Shown here: one piece after another, positions 1 through 8,787 of the stretch | How positions within the stretch are numbered: position 1 is the stretch's first letter | Layout: every line of letters begins with the position of its first letter | NCBI RefSeq assembly: GCF_021462825.1 | Contig: NZ_JAKEEB010000035.1 | Location: forward strand, 1 to 64,000 | From: Streptomyces glomeratus | GTDB lineage: Bacteria > Actinomycetota > Actinomycetes > Streptomycetales > Streptomycetaceae | Reading direction: 5' to 3' | DNA: 64,000 nt | Notes under the pieces: generated by a model | What the model was told of the DNA's origin: nothing | Seen by the model: only the letters and a program-made list of their open reading frames with translations | Databases searched by the model: none | Program-made: the position numbers and the translations under genes

Positions 1-2
1 CG

Positions 3-134
3 CCGAAGTCGCGCAAGGACGAGCGCGCTCCGAAGTCCCGGCAGGACGCCGAGGCCGAGCCGGCCGCGGCCGAGGACACGGTCGTCGAGGCGCCCGCGCC
101 GCTCGAGGAGGAGGCCGAGACCGCGCCACGACGT
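3..134 (+). CDS. C-terminal tail of an unknown protein (5' end outside window)
   Basis: The reading frame that begins at base 3 has nearly 100 percent G/C at third codon positions up to about base 125, so it is the tail of a real gene entering from the left. It encodes a charged low-complexity tail rich in Lys, Arg, Glu, Ala and Pro, as often seen at the end of Streptomyces nucleic-acid-binding proteins. This frame has no stop at the expected place; the nearest stop, TAG at 134-136, lies in the neighbouring frame. Either an indel sits near 100-134 or the true end is different. Function cannot be told from the tail. Confidence 0.5.
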
Positions 135-276
135 AGCGCCCGAACACCTGCTGTGTTCCCGTCTGGGCAGCCCAGTCCGCCCGGGGCAGCATGGAAGTAC
201 CGGCAGCCGGGACCCGGGCGTGGAACAGCACCGATGAGCGGGCGGCGGTCGCGCCGGCAGGCGGAGGGAGCGTGGG

Positions 277-2343
277 ATGACAGCCGAATCCTTCCAGGCC
301 GACGGCGCCTGGTCCGGCCCCGGGCAGTCCAGGCCCGCCAGCCTGCTGGACGTCCTCAGCGTCGCCGCGGTGGTGCTGGACACCGGCGGGCGCATCGTGT
401 TCTGGAGTCCCCAGGCCGAGGACCTCTTCGGCTACTCGGCGGAGGAGGCCCTCGGCGAGTTCGCGGGGCGGCTGCTGGTCGACCCGGAACATCTGCAGAC
501 CGTTCTCGGGCTGTTCACCGAGGTGATGGAGTCGGGCCGCAGCTGGGCCGGTGCGTTCCCGATCCGGCACAAGGACGGCAGCACCCGTCTGACGGAGTTC
601 CGCAACATGCGGCTCCTCGACCATGCCGGTGACGTCTACGCGCTGGGTATCGCGGCGGACCACGAGAGGCTGCATCGCGTCGAGACCGACGTGGCGCTGT
701 GCGAGCGGCTGATCCACCAGTCCCCCATCGGGCTGGCCCTGCTGGACCCCGACCTGCGCTATCTCCTGGTCAACCCGGCACTGGAGCGCATCGACGGCAT
801 ACCCGCCGCGGAGCACATCGGCCGCCATCTGCGGGAGACCCTGCCGTTTCCCGACGTGGACACCATCGAGTCCGCCCTGCACCAGGTGCTGGCCACCGGT
901 GCCCCGCTCCTCGACCAGTACGCGGTGGGCCGCACACCTGCCGACCCCGACAACGACCACGCCTGGTCTCTGTCGTTCTACCGGCTGGAGGACCCCGGCG
1001 GCCGGGTTCTCGGCGCGGCCGCCTCGGTCGTCGACGTCACCGAGCGGCACCGCGCGGCCACGGAGGCCGACCGCGCCCGGCGCCGCCTGGCCCTGATCGC
1101 GGACGCCTCCGCCCGCGTCGGCACCACCCTGGAGGTGGAGCAGACCGCGCGCGAACTGGCCGAGGTCGCGACCCCCGAACTCGCCGACGTGGTCGCCGTC
1201 GACGTCCTGGACTCCGCTCTGGCCTTCCGCCGTACGGGCCGGCTGGAAAGCGGCCCTGAACTCTTCCGCTCCCTGGCGCTCAAGGCGACCCAGCCCACCG
1301 TGGCCCTCCGCGCGGGAGACCCGCCCGGTGACCTCGCCGCCTACGACGGGGACCGGCTGGTCACCCTGTGCGTGCACACCGGCCGGCCCGTGCTGGTGCG
1401 TCATGTCGCCGAACAGGACCTGCGCCGCATCGCCCGCGATCCCGAGGCCACCTCGCTGCTGGCCAGCGCCGGCGTCCACTCCTATCTGGCGGTGCCGTTG
1501 ATCGCCCGCGGCGAAGTCCTCGGCGCTCTCGACCTCAAGCGCACGTGCAACCCGCTCCCCTTCGACCAGGACGACGTCGTCCTCGCCTGTGAGCTGGCCG
1601 CTCGCGCCGCCGTGGCCATGGACAACGCCCGCTGGTACCAGAGCGTCCGCAACACCGCCCTCACCCTCCAGCGCAGCCTGCTGCCCGACCACCCGCCGTA
1701 CCACCCAGGACTGGAAATCGCCTACCGCTACCAGCCCGCCCAGGCCACCAGCGAGGTCGGCGGTGACTGGTACGACGTCATCCCCCTCGCCGACGACAAG
1801 ACGGCGCTCGTCGTCGGCGACGTGATGGGAAACGGCATCGACGCCGCCGCCACCATGGGCCGGCTGCGCACCGCCACCTGCGCCTACGCGGACCTCGATC
1901 TGGCCCCCGGCACCGTGCTCCGGCACCTCGACAACGTCACCTGCGATCTGGAGCACTACATCGTCACCTGCGTCTACGCGACGTACGACCCCCGTCGCAG
2001 GCAGTGCCATCTGGCCAATGCCGGCCATATGCCGCCTGCGCTGGCCCGCCAGGGGAAGGAACCCATACTGCTGGACCTGCCCCCCGGCGCGCCGCTCGGC
2101 GTGGGCGGCGTCCCGTTCGAGACCACCACCGTGAACCTGCTCCCGGGCGACCTCGTGATCCTCTACACGGACGGTCTCGTCGAAACCCGCCACCACCCCA
2201 TCGACGACCGTCTCGACATGCTCCTGGCCCTGCTCGACAAACCGGACCGTCCCCTGGAGGAGACCTGCGACCTTCTGCTGCACGGGCTTCGTCACCCCGA
2301 CGACCACGACGACGTGGCCCTGCTGGCGGTCCGGGCCCGCTAG
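277..2343 (+). CDS. PAS-PAS-GAF-SpoIIE (PP2C) protein serine/threonine phosphatase
   Basis: This 688-residue cytoplasmic protein should dephosphorylate a Ser/Thr-phosphorylated STAS anti-sigma antagonist in response to a ligand or redox cue. PAS domains lie at about 20-120 and 145-260, a GAF domain at about 275-450 and the PP2C catalytic domain at about 470-688. Metal-binding motifs are intact: GGDWYD near 495, VVGDVMGNG near 513, YTDGL near 630 and HDDVALL near the end. No membrane segment or HATPase domain is present, unlike its neighbour at 3262. The ATG at 277 follows a strong Shine-Dalgarno (GGAGGGAG). It converges on the DUF429 gene. The cognate STAS and sigma factor are not adjacent. 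Confidence 0.93.
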   Translation: MTAESFQADGAWSGPGQSRPASLLDVLSVAAVVLDTGGRIVFWSPQAEDLFGYSAEEALGEFAGRLLVDPEHLQTVLGLFTEVMESGRSWAGAFPIRHKDGSTRLTEFRNMRLLDHAGDVYALGIAADHERLHRVETDVALCERLIHQSPIGLALLDPDLRYLLVNPALERIDGIPAAEHIGRHLRETLPFPDVDTIESALHQVLATGAPLLDQYAVGRTPADPDNDHAWSLSFYRLEDPGGRVLGAAASVVDVTERHRAATEADRARRRLALIADASARVGTTLEVEQTARELAEVATPELADVVAVDVLDSALAFRRTGRLESGPELFRSLALKATQPTVALRAGDPPGDLAAYDGDRLVTLCVHTGRPVLVRHVAEQDLRRIARDPEATSLLASAGVHSYLAVPLIARGEVLGALDLKRTCNPLPFDQDDVVLACELAARAAVAMDNARWYQSVRNTALTLQRSLLPDHPPYHPGLEIAYRYQPAQATSEVGGDWYDVIPLADDKTALVVGDVMGNGIDAAATMGRLRTATCAYADLDLAPGTVLRHLDNVTCDLEHYIVTCVYATYDPRRRQCHLANAGHMPPALARQGKEPILLDLPPGAPLGVGGVPFETTTVNLLPGDLVILYTDGLVETRHHPIDDRLDMLLALLDKPDRPLEETCDLLLHGLRHPDDHDDVALLAVRAR

Positions 2344-2386
2344 GGCCTGTCGTGCTGCGTGCTCCGCCGGACCGGCACGGTGCGGG

Positions 2387-3178
2387 TCAGCGGCACAGGG
2401 CGGCGAGATCCGTGCCGGGCAGGTGGATCCAGCCCTCCCGCCGGGCGGCCTCGCGCTCGTCCGCGGAGCCCGGCCACCGGGTGTCCCCGGTCAGAACGGC
2501 GCGGGCGACCAGGGCACAGATCAGTGCGTCGAGATGGTCGTGGCTGTCGGTGCATCTCGCGCGCACCGGCTCGGGCAGGGGTGATCCCAGGCCCGACTCG
2601 AGCGAGCCGACGATGTGCTCCCGCACGGAACGTGCCTCGGCCGTACCGCTCTTGTAGCTGCCGGGCGGGCGGATCCCCCACCGTCTCAGCGCCGCGGCGG
2701 GATAGACCTCTGCGATCGTGCCGGACCCGTCCCGGGGTACGGCGACACCGTCCGCCGCGAGAGCATCCAGCAGGTGGGCCGCGCGTAGCGCCACGACGCC
2801 GAGGAGGTCGGTGGACACCGACAGCGGGGGCCTCATCGCGGTCGTCCTCCAGGTCAGGTCGTCCGTCAGCCGGAAGCGCAGCGCGTCCAGACCGGGTCTG
2901 CCGTCCGTGCGCACCCCGAACCTGGCGGGAGCGGGCAGCCGCTCTCCACGGTGGTGGGCCACCACGGTGTCCACGAAGTGCGACGGCCAGCCCAGAGGAC
3001 AGTCCAGGCCGGTCTTGCCGGCCGTCCGGACGATGTCCAGCAGGTCCCCGTCGTCGTGCGGTACGAGGAACTCCGCCGCCGGGCCGCCCGCTTCCTGCCA
3101 CACCACCCGGCACACGGCGGTACGCCGTGCGCTGGCGGCCAGATCGATACCGACCGTCACCGCCTGCCCTCGCGTCAT
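2387..3178 (-). CDS. DUF429 family protein (predicted RNase H-like fold nuclease)
   Basis: The protein has 263 residues. It opens with VGIDLAAS, the first acidic-site strand of an RNase H-like fold, and ends with an SHDHLDALICALVA segment that carries further acidic residues, as in DUF429 proteins. The start was placed at the ATG ending at 3178 because an AAGGA ribosome site lies just upstream (3185-3190); a longer frame upstream has no such site. It lies 83 bases downstream of the large phosphatase gene on the same strand and may be cotranscribed. Substrate and role are unknown. Confidence 0.75.
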   Translation of the reverse strand: MTRGQAVTVGIDLAASARRTAVCRVVWQEAGGPAAEFLVPHDDGDLLDIVRTAGKTGLDCPLGWPSHFVDTVVAHHRGERLPAPARFGVRTDGRPGLDALRFRLTDDLTWRTTAMRPPLSVSTDLLGVVALRAAHLLDALAADGVAVPRDGSGTIAEVYPAAALRRWGIRPPGSYKSGTAEARSVREHIVGSLESGLGSPLPEPVRARCTDSHDHLDALICALVARAVLTGDTRWPGSADEREAARREGWIHLPGTDLAALCR

Positions 3179-3261
3179 GCCGACATCCTTGTGCACCGGC
3201 ACCCGACGGGGCCACCGCCGCCCACGACACCGGGAGACCGCCGCGGCCGGCCCGGAGCCGT

Positions 3262-5724
3262 TCACATGGCCGGCAGGGGCGGCGTGATCGGGAGTTCGGC
3301 CCAGATGGTCTTTCCGCAGCGGGTGTGGCGGCTGCCCCAGCGCCGGGAGAGCTGGGCGACGATGAGCAGACCGCGGCCGCCCTCGTCGGAGAGGCGCGCG
3401 CGCCGCAGATGGGGCGCTGTGCTGCTGCCGTCACCGACCTCGCAGATCAGGGCCGTGTCGCGGATGAGCCGAAGGTGCACCGGTGGGGAGCCGTACCGGA
3501 TCGCGTTGGTGACCAGCTCGCTCACCACGAGTTCGGTGACGAAGGCCGCGTCCTCGAGCTGCCAGGCGGCCAGCCGCTCGCCGGCGAGTTCGCGGGCCAG
3601 CGCGACGACGGAGGGTTCGGACGGCAGTTCCCAGGTGGCGACGCGGTCGGCTCTCAGGGCCCGGGTCCGGGTCAGTAGGAGTACGACATCGTCGGTGCGG
3701 GTGTCGGAGAGCAGACTCCCCAGCGCGCGGTCGCATGTCTCCTCCAGCGGACGGCCGGTTTCGGCGAGGGTCGCGCGCAGCAGGTCGCACGCCTCGTCCA
3801 CGTCGAGCGCCGGGGATGCGATCAGCCCGTCGGTGTAGAAGGCGAGGACGCTGCCTTCCGGGACCGCGAACTCCGCGGCTTCGAACGGCAGGCCGCCGAG
3901 GCCGAGGAGCGGTCCGGCCGGCAGGTCCAGGAAACGCACGGAGCCGTCCGGCGTGGCCAGGACGGGAAGCGGATGGCCGGCCCGGGCCATGGAGCAGCGC
4001 CGCGACACGGGGTCGTAGACCGCGTACAGGCAGGAGGCGCCGACCTCGCCCGAGCCGGGGGCCGAGCGATCGGCGGGGTCGGCGGTGTCGCTGCGGTCCA
4101 TGAGCAGCACGAGGTCGTCGAGATGGGTGAGCAGTTCGTCGGGGGCCAGGTCCACATCGGCGAGGGTGCGTACCGCCGTGCACAGTCGGCCCATGGTCGC
4201 CGAGGCCGTGATGCCGTAGCCGACCACGTCCCCCACGACGAGGGCCACCCTGGCGCCGGACAGTGGGATGACGTCGAACCAGTCGCCGCCGATACCGGGA
4301 CCCGAGCGGGCGGGCACATACCGGGATGCGATCTCCACGGCGGGATGGTGCAGCGCGGGATGCGGCAGGATGCTCTGCTGCAGGGTGAGTGCGGTGGAGC
4401 GCTCCTGCCCGTAGCGGCGGGCGTTGTCGACGTGGACCGCGGCACGGGCGGTCAGCTCTTCGGCCAGACGCAGATCGTCCACCTCGAAGGGGGTCTGGGT
4501 GCGGTGGCGGAAGAACAGCGCCAGTCCCAGCGTGACCCCGCGGGCCCGCAACGGTACGGCCATGAGGCAGTGCATGCCGTAGTCGCGGATGATGCTGGCT
4601 CCCTCGGGTGTGCTCTCCACCCACCACCGCAGCTCGTCGGAGCGGTGCAGGGCCCCCCGGCCGGCGGCGAGGGCGCGCCCCGGGGGAGAGTCCTCCGGGT
4701 AGGTGTAGGTGCCCCCGATCGGGACCACCGACTCGGGACACCCCGGCAGGACGGAGCGCTGGGCGGTTCGGCGGAAGATCAGGAGGCTGTGCTGGGGCGG
4801 GAGCGCCTCATCGCCTCTCAGGACGCTGTCGAGCAGATCCACGAGCACGCAGTCGGCGAAGTGGTCGGTGCCGACCTCCGCCAGTTCGTCGGCGGTGCGG
4901 CTGAGGTCGAGGGTGGTGCCGATGCGCAGTGTCGCGTCGTTGAGGACGGCCAGTCGCCGACGGGCACGGACCTGCTGGGTGGTGTTCACGGCCGCCGCCG
5001 AGACGCCGCAGACCTGGCCGTCGGGGTCGCGCACGGGATACAGCGACAGCAGCCAGACACGCCGGCCGGTGGTGCCGGTGCCGGGCGAGTGCGCCTCGCA
5101 CGTCACCGTGTTCCCGGTGTGCAGGACCTCCCGCATGGCCTCGCCGATGCCCTGCAGGCCCATCAGTGTGTTCCCGGAGCGGGACTCCCCTATGGGCCAG
5201 CCGAGGAGTTCGTGATCCGCCTTTCCCGACGCGCGCCTCATGGCGGCGTTGACCTCCACCCGCACACCCCTGCGGTCGTACAGGGCCATGGGCAGGGGAA
5301 GCTGGTCCAGCGCCCACTGCTTGAGGAGTGCGGTGTCCGCTTCCCCGCCTTCCCCGGGTGGCGGTCCGGACGGCTCGACATCCTCGGTCGCGAGGAACCA
5401 GTACGCATCCCCGGCCGCGTCCCGCAACGGATGGGCACGCACCGCCCAGGACACCGGGTGGCCGTCCCGGTGTCGGAGGGTGACCCGGCCGCTCCAGTAC
5501 TCACGCCGGGCGTGGCGGCGCTGGAGGGCCGCCGGCGGGGCCTCGGCGAGCAGCTCCCTCGCGGCCCGGCCGACCAGGTCCCGCGGCTCGTAGCCGAGGA
5601 GGCGGCCGACGTCCGGGCTCAGCGCGATCACCATGCCCCGGGGATCCAGCATGACCCCAGCGCCTGGCGCGGGCTCCCGCCCGGTGGAGCGGTGCCTGTC
5701 CGGTATCGCGGAGCCCTTCTCCAT
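3262..5724 (-). CDS. PAS-PAS-GAF-SpoIIE phosphatase with C-terminal HATPase domain
   Basis: About 820 residues: two PAS domains (about 15-115 and 130-250), GAF (about 255-440), PP2C (about 445-670) with GIGGDWFD, VVGDVVGYG and FYTDGL, and a C-terminal HATPase_c domain (about 690-815) with an N-box ELVTNAIRYGS and a G-box DEGGRGL. It therefore joins a phosphatase that would release an anti-sigma antagonist to a kinase domain of the anti-sigma type, a layout common in Streptomyces. The ATG ending at 5724 has a GAGGG site upstream; a GTG eleven codons earlier is an alternative. The receptor-like regulator gene lies 96 bases upstream on the same strand, so both may share a transcript. Confidence 0.92.
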   Translation of the reverse strand: MEKGSAIPDRHRSTGREPAPGAGVMLDPRGMVIALSPDVGRLLGYEPRDLVGRAARELLAEAPPAALQRRHARREYWSGRVTLRHRDGHPVSWAVRAHPLRDAAGDAYWFLATEDVEPSGPPPGEGGEADTALLKQWALDQLPLPMALYDRRGVRVEVNAAMRRASGKADHELLGWPIGESRSGNTLMGLQGIGEAMREVLHTGNTVTCEAHSPGTGTTGRRVWLLSLYPVRDPDGQVCGVSAAAVNTTQQVRARRRLAVLNDATLRIGTTLDLSRTADELAEVGTDHFADCVLVDLLDSVLRGDEALPPQHSLLIFRRTAQRSVLPGCPESVVPIGGTYTYPEDSPPGRALAAGRGALHRSDELRWWVESTPEGASIIRDYGMHCLMAVPLRARGVTLGLALFFRHRTQTPFEVDDLRLAEELTARAAVHVDNARRYGQERSTALTLQQSILPHPALHHPAVEIASRYVPARSGPGIGGDWFDVIPLSGARVALVVGDVVGYGITASATMGRLCTAVRTLADVDLAPDELLTHLDDLVLLMDRSDTADPADRSAPGSGEVGASCLYAVYDPVSRRCSMARAGHPLPVLATPDGSVRFLDLPAGPLLGLGGLPFEAAEFAVPEGSVLAFYTDGLIASPALDVDEACDLLRATLAETGRPLEETCDRALGSLLSDTRTDDVVLLLTRTRALRADRVATWELPSEPSVVALARELAGERLAAWQLEDAAFVTELVVSELVTNAIRYGSPPVHLRLIRDTALICEVGDGSSTAPHLRRARLSDEGGRGLLIVAQLSRRWGSRHTRCGKTIWAELPITPPLPAM

Positions 5725-5820
5725 GTCGCCGCCCTCGCTCTGTCGTCCGGGCACCACCGGGAGTCGTCGGTGGGCCCATCCGCGGCACTGCGTCCAGGCT
5801 GCTCCCGCGGGAGGCCTTTC

Positions 5821-6534
5821 TCAACCGCTGATCACTCCGGGGCGGGACGCCGGGCGGTGCGGCCCGGCCGCGCGGTGGATGCGGTCGCCGTGGTGTCCGT
5901 CGTCCCGGCCCGTGGCACGGCCGCTCACCTCGGCGAGCAGCGCCTGTGGGGCGGGATCGGCCTGGAGGCCGGGGAGAAGCAGCAGCCAGAGGTCGGTCAG
6001 CCGGTCCTCGATCAGCACTCGCTCGTCGAGGGCATCGGAGAGGGTGTGCAATCCGAAGAACGCGGCCACCAGGGTGGGGGCGTCTCGGCCGGGCTCCGCG
6101 TGGGGGGCCAGATCCCCTTCCGCGCGCGCCTGGGTCAGCATGCCCTCGACCGTGGCGATCCAGTCCACGAAGGGCGGAGGCATCTGGACGGCGATGGATC
6201 TGCGTTCGGCCCAGAGCCGGGCGCCCGCGCGGACGAGGACGTCGTCACGGAAGGCGCGCGCGACCGCGAAGCTGAGACGCACCAGCTTCCGGAGAGTGGA
6301 TTCGGGGGCAGCCGCGTGGTGCGCCACCAGCGCGGGCCAGGTGGCGAAGTGCGCTTCCACCACGGCCAGGGCGAGCTGTTCCTTGTTGGTGTAGTGGAAA
6401 TAGATGGCCCCGCTGGTGCGGCCGGACCGTTCGCTGATGTCACTGATGCTGGTCGCTGCGTATCCCCGTTCGAAGAACAGGTGAGCCGCCGCCTGCAGTA
6501 CGGCTCGGCGGGTTTCTTCTGCCCGATCCTGCAC
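5821..6534 (-). CDS. TetR-family gamma-butyrolactone receptor-like regulator (ScbR/ArpA type)
   Basis: A 237-residue TetR-type repressor. The N-terminal helix-turn-helix covers about residues 10-55 (TRRAVLQAAAHLFFERGY, then TSGAIYFHYTNKEQLALAVVE), and the C-terminal ligand domain carries the Trp-rich segments typical of ArpA/ScbR receptors. Length matches the family (about 215-240). The GTG ending at 6534 has an AAGGGA site. The divergent AfsA-like gene is the standard partner: receptor and butyrolactone synthase back to back. By family knowledge it would repress the shared promoters until a gamma-butyrolactone binds. A pseudo-receptor responding to another ligand cannot be excluded. Confidence 0.88.
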   Translation of the reverse strand: MQDRAEETRRAVLQAAAHLFFERGYAATSISDISERSGRTSGAIYFHYTNKEQLALAVVEAHFATWPALVAHHAAAPESTLRKLVRLSFAVARAFRDDVLVRAGARLWAERRSIAVQMPPPFVDWIATVEGMLTQARAEGDLAPHAEPGRDAPTLVAAFFGLHTLSDALDERVLIEDRLTDLWLLLLPGLQADPAPQALLAEVSGRATGRDDGHHGDRIHRAAGPHRPASRPGVISG

Positions 6535-6642
6535 GTGTGTTCCCTTGTCTGTCGGTGGAGCGCGAGAGGAATGTAGCCCTCCCGCCGCCCGGAAACGAGG
6601 CCGCGCATGCGGAACCACCAATTGTCTTATTAGCTGTATTAC
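6535..6642. promoter_or_regulatory. Divergent promoter region of the receptor/synthase pair
   Basis: This 108-base gap separates two divergent starts. Its right third (about 6612-6645) is AT-rich against a very GC-rich background, as expected for a promoter. ScbR-type receptors normally bind a 22-26 base imperfect palindrome (ARE) in such a gap; I could not identify a convincing one by eye, so operator placement is inference only. Confidence 0.5.
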
Positions 6643-7593
6643 ATGGACTCTCGGCGGCGGATGCGAGGCATGCAGGAATGGGCCGAGGAGTGTGCCCGGC
6701 ACACTGCCGGAACCTGCTGTGCCCCGCTGAGTTGGTCCAGGACCGTGGACCGCGCCTGGGTGCACCGGATCTCGGTGGCCGAGGTCCTGCTGACGGATGT
6801 CCGCCGCTGCGGGCCTCTCAGCTTCTGCGCGGCGGCCGCCTGGACACGCTCGCATCCTTCCTTCCCCCGGGGGCGTGACGACCGGCACAGCCCGTGGATG
6901 CTCGTCGAGACACTGCGCCAACTCGGCATCTGCATTCCGCTGCGCCACTTCGACGTGCCCCCCACGGCCCGCTTTCTGATCGGCGACGTGGCCTACGAAC
7001 TCGACCCGGCGGCGGAGCCCAGAGCGCCCCACGGTGCCAGCGAGATCACCTGTCTGGCATCCGTCGGCGAAGTGCGCACCGACCGGAGCGGGACGACGGT
7101 GACCGGCCTGCGGATGCGGGTCGTATTCCTCGCCGGGGACCGGGCGTTCGCGCGGGCCGCGGGCGGCGCGCGGTTCCTCGACGCGGCGCGCTACGCGGCC
7201 CTGCGGTCCGGCGCCGTCACGGCCATGGCGGCGAGCCGACGGCCCCGGCCCGAACCGGCCCTGCTGGGGCTCGAGTCGGCGTCGGACCTCGTCATCTCAC
7301 TGGAGGGCGGCGAAGTCCTGCTCGATCCCGCGGACCCCCGTCACCCCTTCCTCTTCGACCACGGCACGGACCATGTGCCCGGAATGGCCGTGCTGGAGGC
7401 GGCGCGGCAGGCCGTAGCCCTGCGGAGCGGAGGGCGGCTGATCCGGCCGCTCTCCTGCCGCATGACGGCCCTGCGATTCACGGAGCATGCTCCGCCCGCC
7501 GTCATTCACTGCGCCGAATACGGCCGTTCCGTCCTCTTCCATTGCCACCAGGGCGCCGAGCGGACAGCCCGGGGAATGCTGCGCTATCGCTGA
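6643..7593 (+). CDS. AfsA/ScbA-family gamma-butyrolactone biosynthesis protein
   Basis: A 316-residue protein with two AfsA hotdog repeats. The first (about 33-130) has the family pattern of an HRISVAEVLLTD motif followed by a W-x-R-S-H-P-x-F segment; the second (about 215-300) has the D-H-x-x-D-H-V-P-G-M segment. AfsA enzymes condense a beta-ketoacyl-ACP with dihydroxyacetone phosphate, the first step to A-factor-type signals. The start is uncertain: the ATG at 6643 has no clear ribosome site, and in-frame ATGs at 6661 and 6670 are possible. The divergent ScbR-like gene supports the assignment. The HAD phosphatase downstream may act in the same pathway. Confidence 0.88.
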   Translation: MDSRRRMRGMQEWAEECARHTAGTCCAPLSWSRTVDRAWVHRISVAEVLLTDVRRCGPLSFCAAAAWTRSHPSFPRGRDDRHSPWMLVETLRQLGICIPLRHFDVPPTARFLIGDVAYELDPAAEPRAPHGASEITCLASVGEVRTDRSGTTVTGLRMRVVFLAGDRAFARAAGGARFLDAARYAALRSGAVTAMAASRRPRPEPALLGLESASDLVISLEGGEVLLDPADPRHPFLFDHGTDHVPGMAVLEAARQAVALRSGGRLIRPLSCRMTALRFTEHAPPAVIHCAEYGRSVLFHCHQGAERTARGMLRYR

Positions 7594-7862
7594 GATGTCA
7601 CCCACACGTGCGTAATGCGTCGGCAAATCTCCCCAACCTGTCAAACAGAGCGTAGCGTTCATTATGTTTCTGGTTCCGGATAAGCTCCGACCACGGCAGT
7701 GTGGGGTGCGCGAACGTCGCATCGGCGAACAGGCCTCCTCGGCACCGCACTTCACTCCTTTTCGCTGTGGATCGAAGTCCAATCGGCGTCACCGGAACCT
7801 CCCTTGGCGGATCGCGCCGCCTTTCGGCAGTTCCGTCCTGCACCAGAACGGCAAGCAAGCAC

Positions 7863-8654
7863 ATGACGACCCAACGCATCTTCGACTGGACACCCCAGGC
7901 CGTCGTCTTCGACTGCGACGGCACCCTGGTGGACTCCGAACGCCACTGGCAACAGGCACGCGACATCGTTCTGCGCGAGAACGGTGCCGCGCCTGACCCT
8001 GAATTCACGGAACGCAGCAAGGGCCTGCACTACACCGAGTGCGGCGCCCTCATGGCGCGCCTCGCCGGCAGGCCGGACGCCGGCGAGGAGATGACCCGGC
8101 ACCTTCTGGCAACGTTCCGGGCACTCGTGGCACAGTGCCCGGTGGCCGTGCGCGGAGCACCGGGCCTGGTGACAAGCCTGAGCCGGTCCGCGCCGCTCGC
8201 CGTCGCCAGCAACTGTCCCGCCGACGTGGTGGAGTTCAGCCTCCAGTCGGTGGGCCTGAGACAGCGCTTCCGGCACATCGTCGTCCCGGGTCCGGGAGTT
8301 CGCCCCAAGCCGTCTCCCGACACCTACGCCGAAGCCGTACGGCGCCTGGGTGCCGAGTGCCGCAACGCCCTGGCGGTCGAGGACTCGCTCAACGGGCTGA
8401 AGGCGGCCGCCGGAGCGGGTCTGCGGGTGATCGGGGTCGGCCGGAATCCAAGGCCGGAGGCCCTCGCCCTGGCCGATCTGTGGGTGGACACGCTGGAGGA
8501 CCCCGATCTGGTGGCCTGGGCGAAGAGCCGGCCCGCGGCCCGTCGGCAGGAGGCCCGTCGGCAGGAGGCCGGCGCCCCGCACACCGCTCCGGTGCGGCCG
8601 AAAATCCCGCAGCAGGGTGGCCGGGCCCAGTCCGGAGCCAGGACGGCACCCTGA
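7863..8654 (+). CDS. HAD-superfamily hydrolase (beta-phosphoglucomutase-like)
   Basis: A 263-residue protein. Motif I is DCDGTLVDS (about 16-24), motif II the VASNC region (about 115), motif III the KPSPDTY segment (about 148) and motif IV VEDSLNG (about 172), all typical of HAD subfamily I phosphatases or phosphomutases. The last 50 residues are Arg/Ala/Gln/Pro-rich and include a perfect tandem 15-base repeat (8537-8566), so the tail is probably disordered. The ATG at 7863 has only a weak ribosome site. The gene lies 269 bases after the AfsA homologue; removing phosphate from a butyrolactone precursor is a plausible but unproven role. The gap 7594-7862 shows no convincing gene. Confidence 0.85.
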   Translation: MTTQRIFDWTPQAVVFDCDGTLVDSERHWQQARDIVLRENGAAPDPEFTERSKGLHYTECGALMARLAGRPDAGEEMTRHLLATFRALVAQCPVAVRGAPGLVTSLSRSAPLAVASNCPADVVEFSLQSVGLRQRFRHIVVPGPGVRPKPSPDTYAEAVRRLGAECRNALAVEDSLNGLKAAAGAGLRVIGVGRNPRPEALALADLWVDTLEDPDLVAWAKSRPAARRQEARRQEAGAPHTAPVRPKIPQQGGRAQSGARTAP

Positions 8655-8787
8655 GGGCACCGGACCGCCATCGGCCGCGCCACCGGGGGGCTTCCCGGCT
8701 CCGGCCTCCGGCCCGGCCCGTGAGCGGACCGGTGGGCGGGCTGTGCGCGCACGGACCTGACGCGGCCCTGTCCGGCGGGCGGTCCGC

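Noticed and set aside
153..632. Open frame overlapping the first phosphatase gene
   Set aside because: Runs through the start of a clear SpoIIE gene in another frame with poor codon bias after base 130.
6535..6642. ScbR-type autoregulatory element (ARE)
   Set aside because: The region is AT-rich and rightly placed, but I could not find a convincing 22-26 base palindrome.
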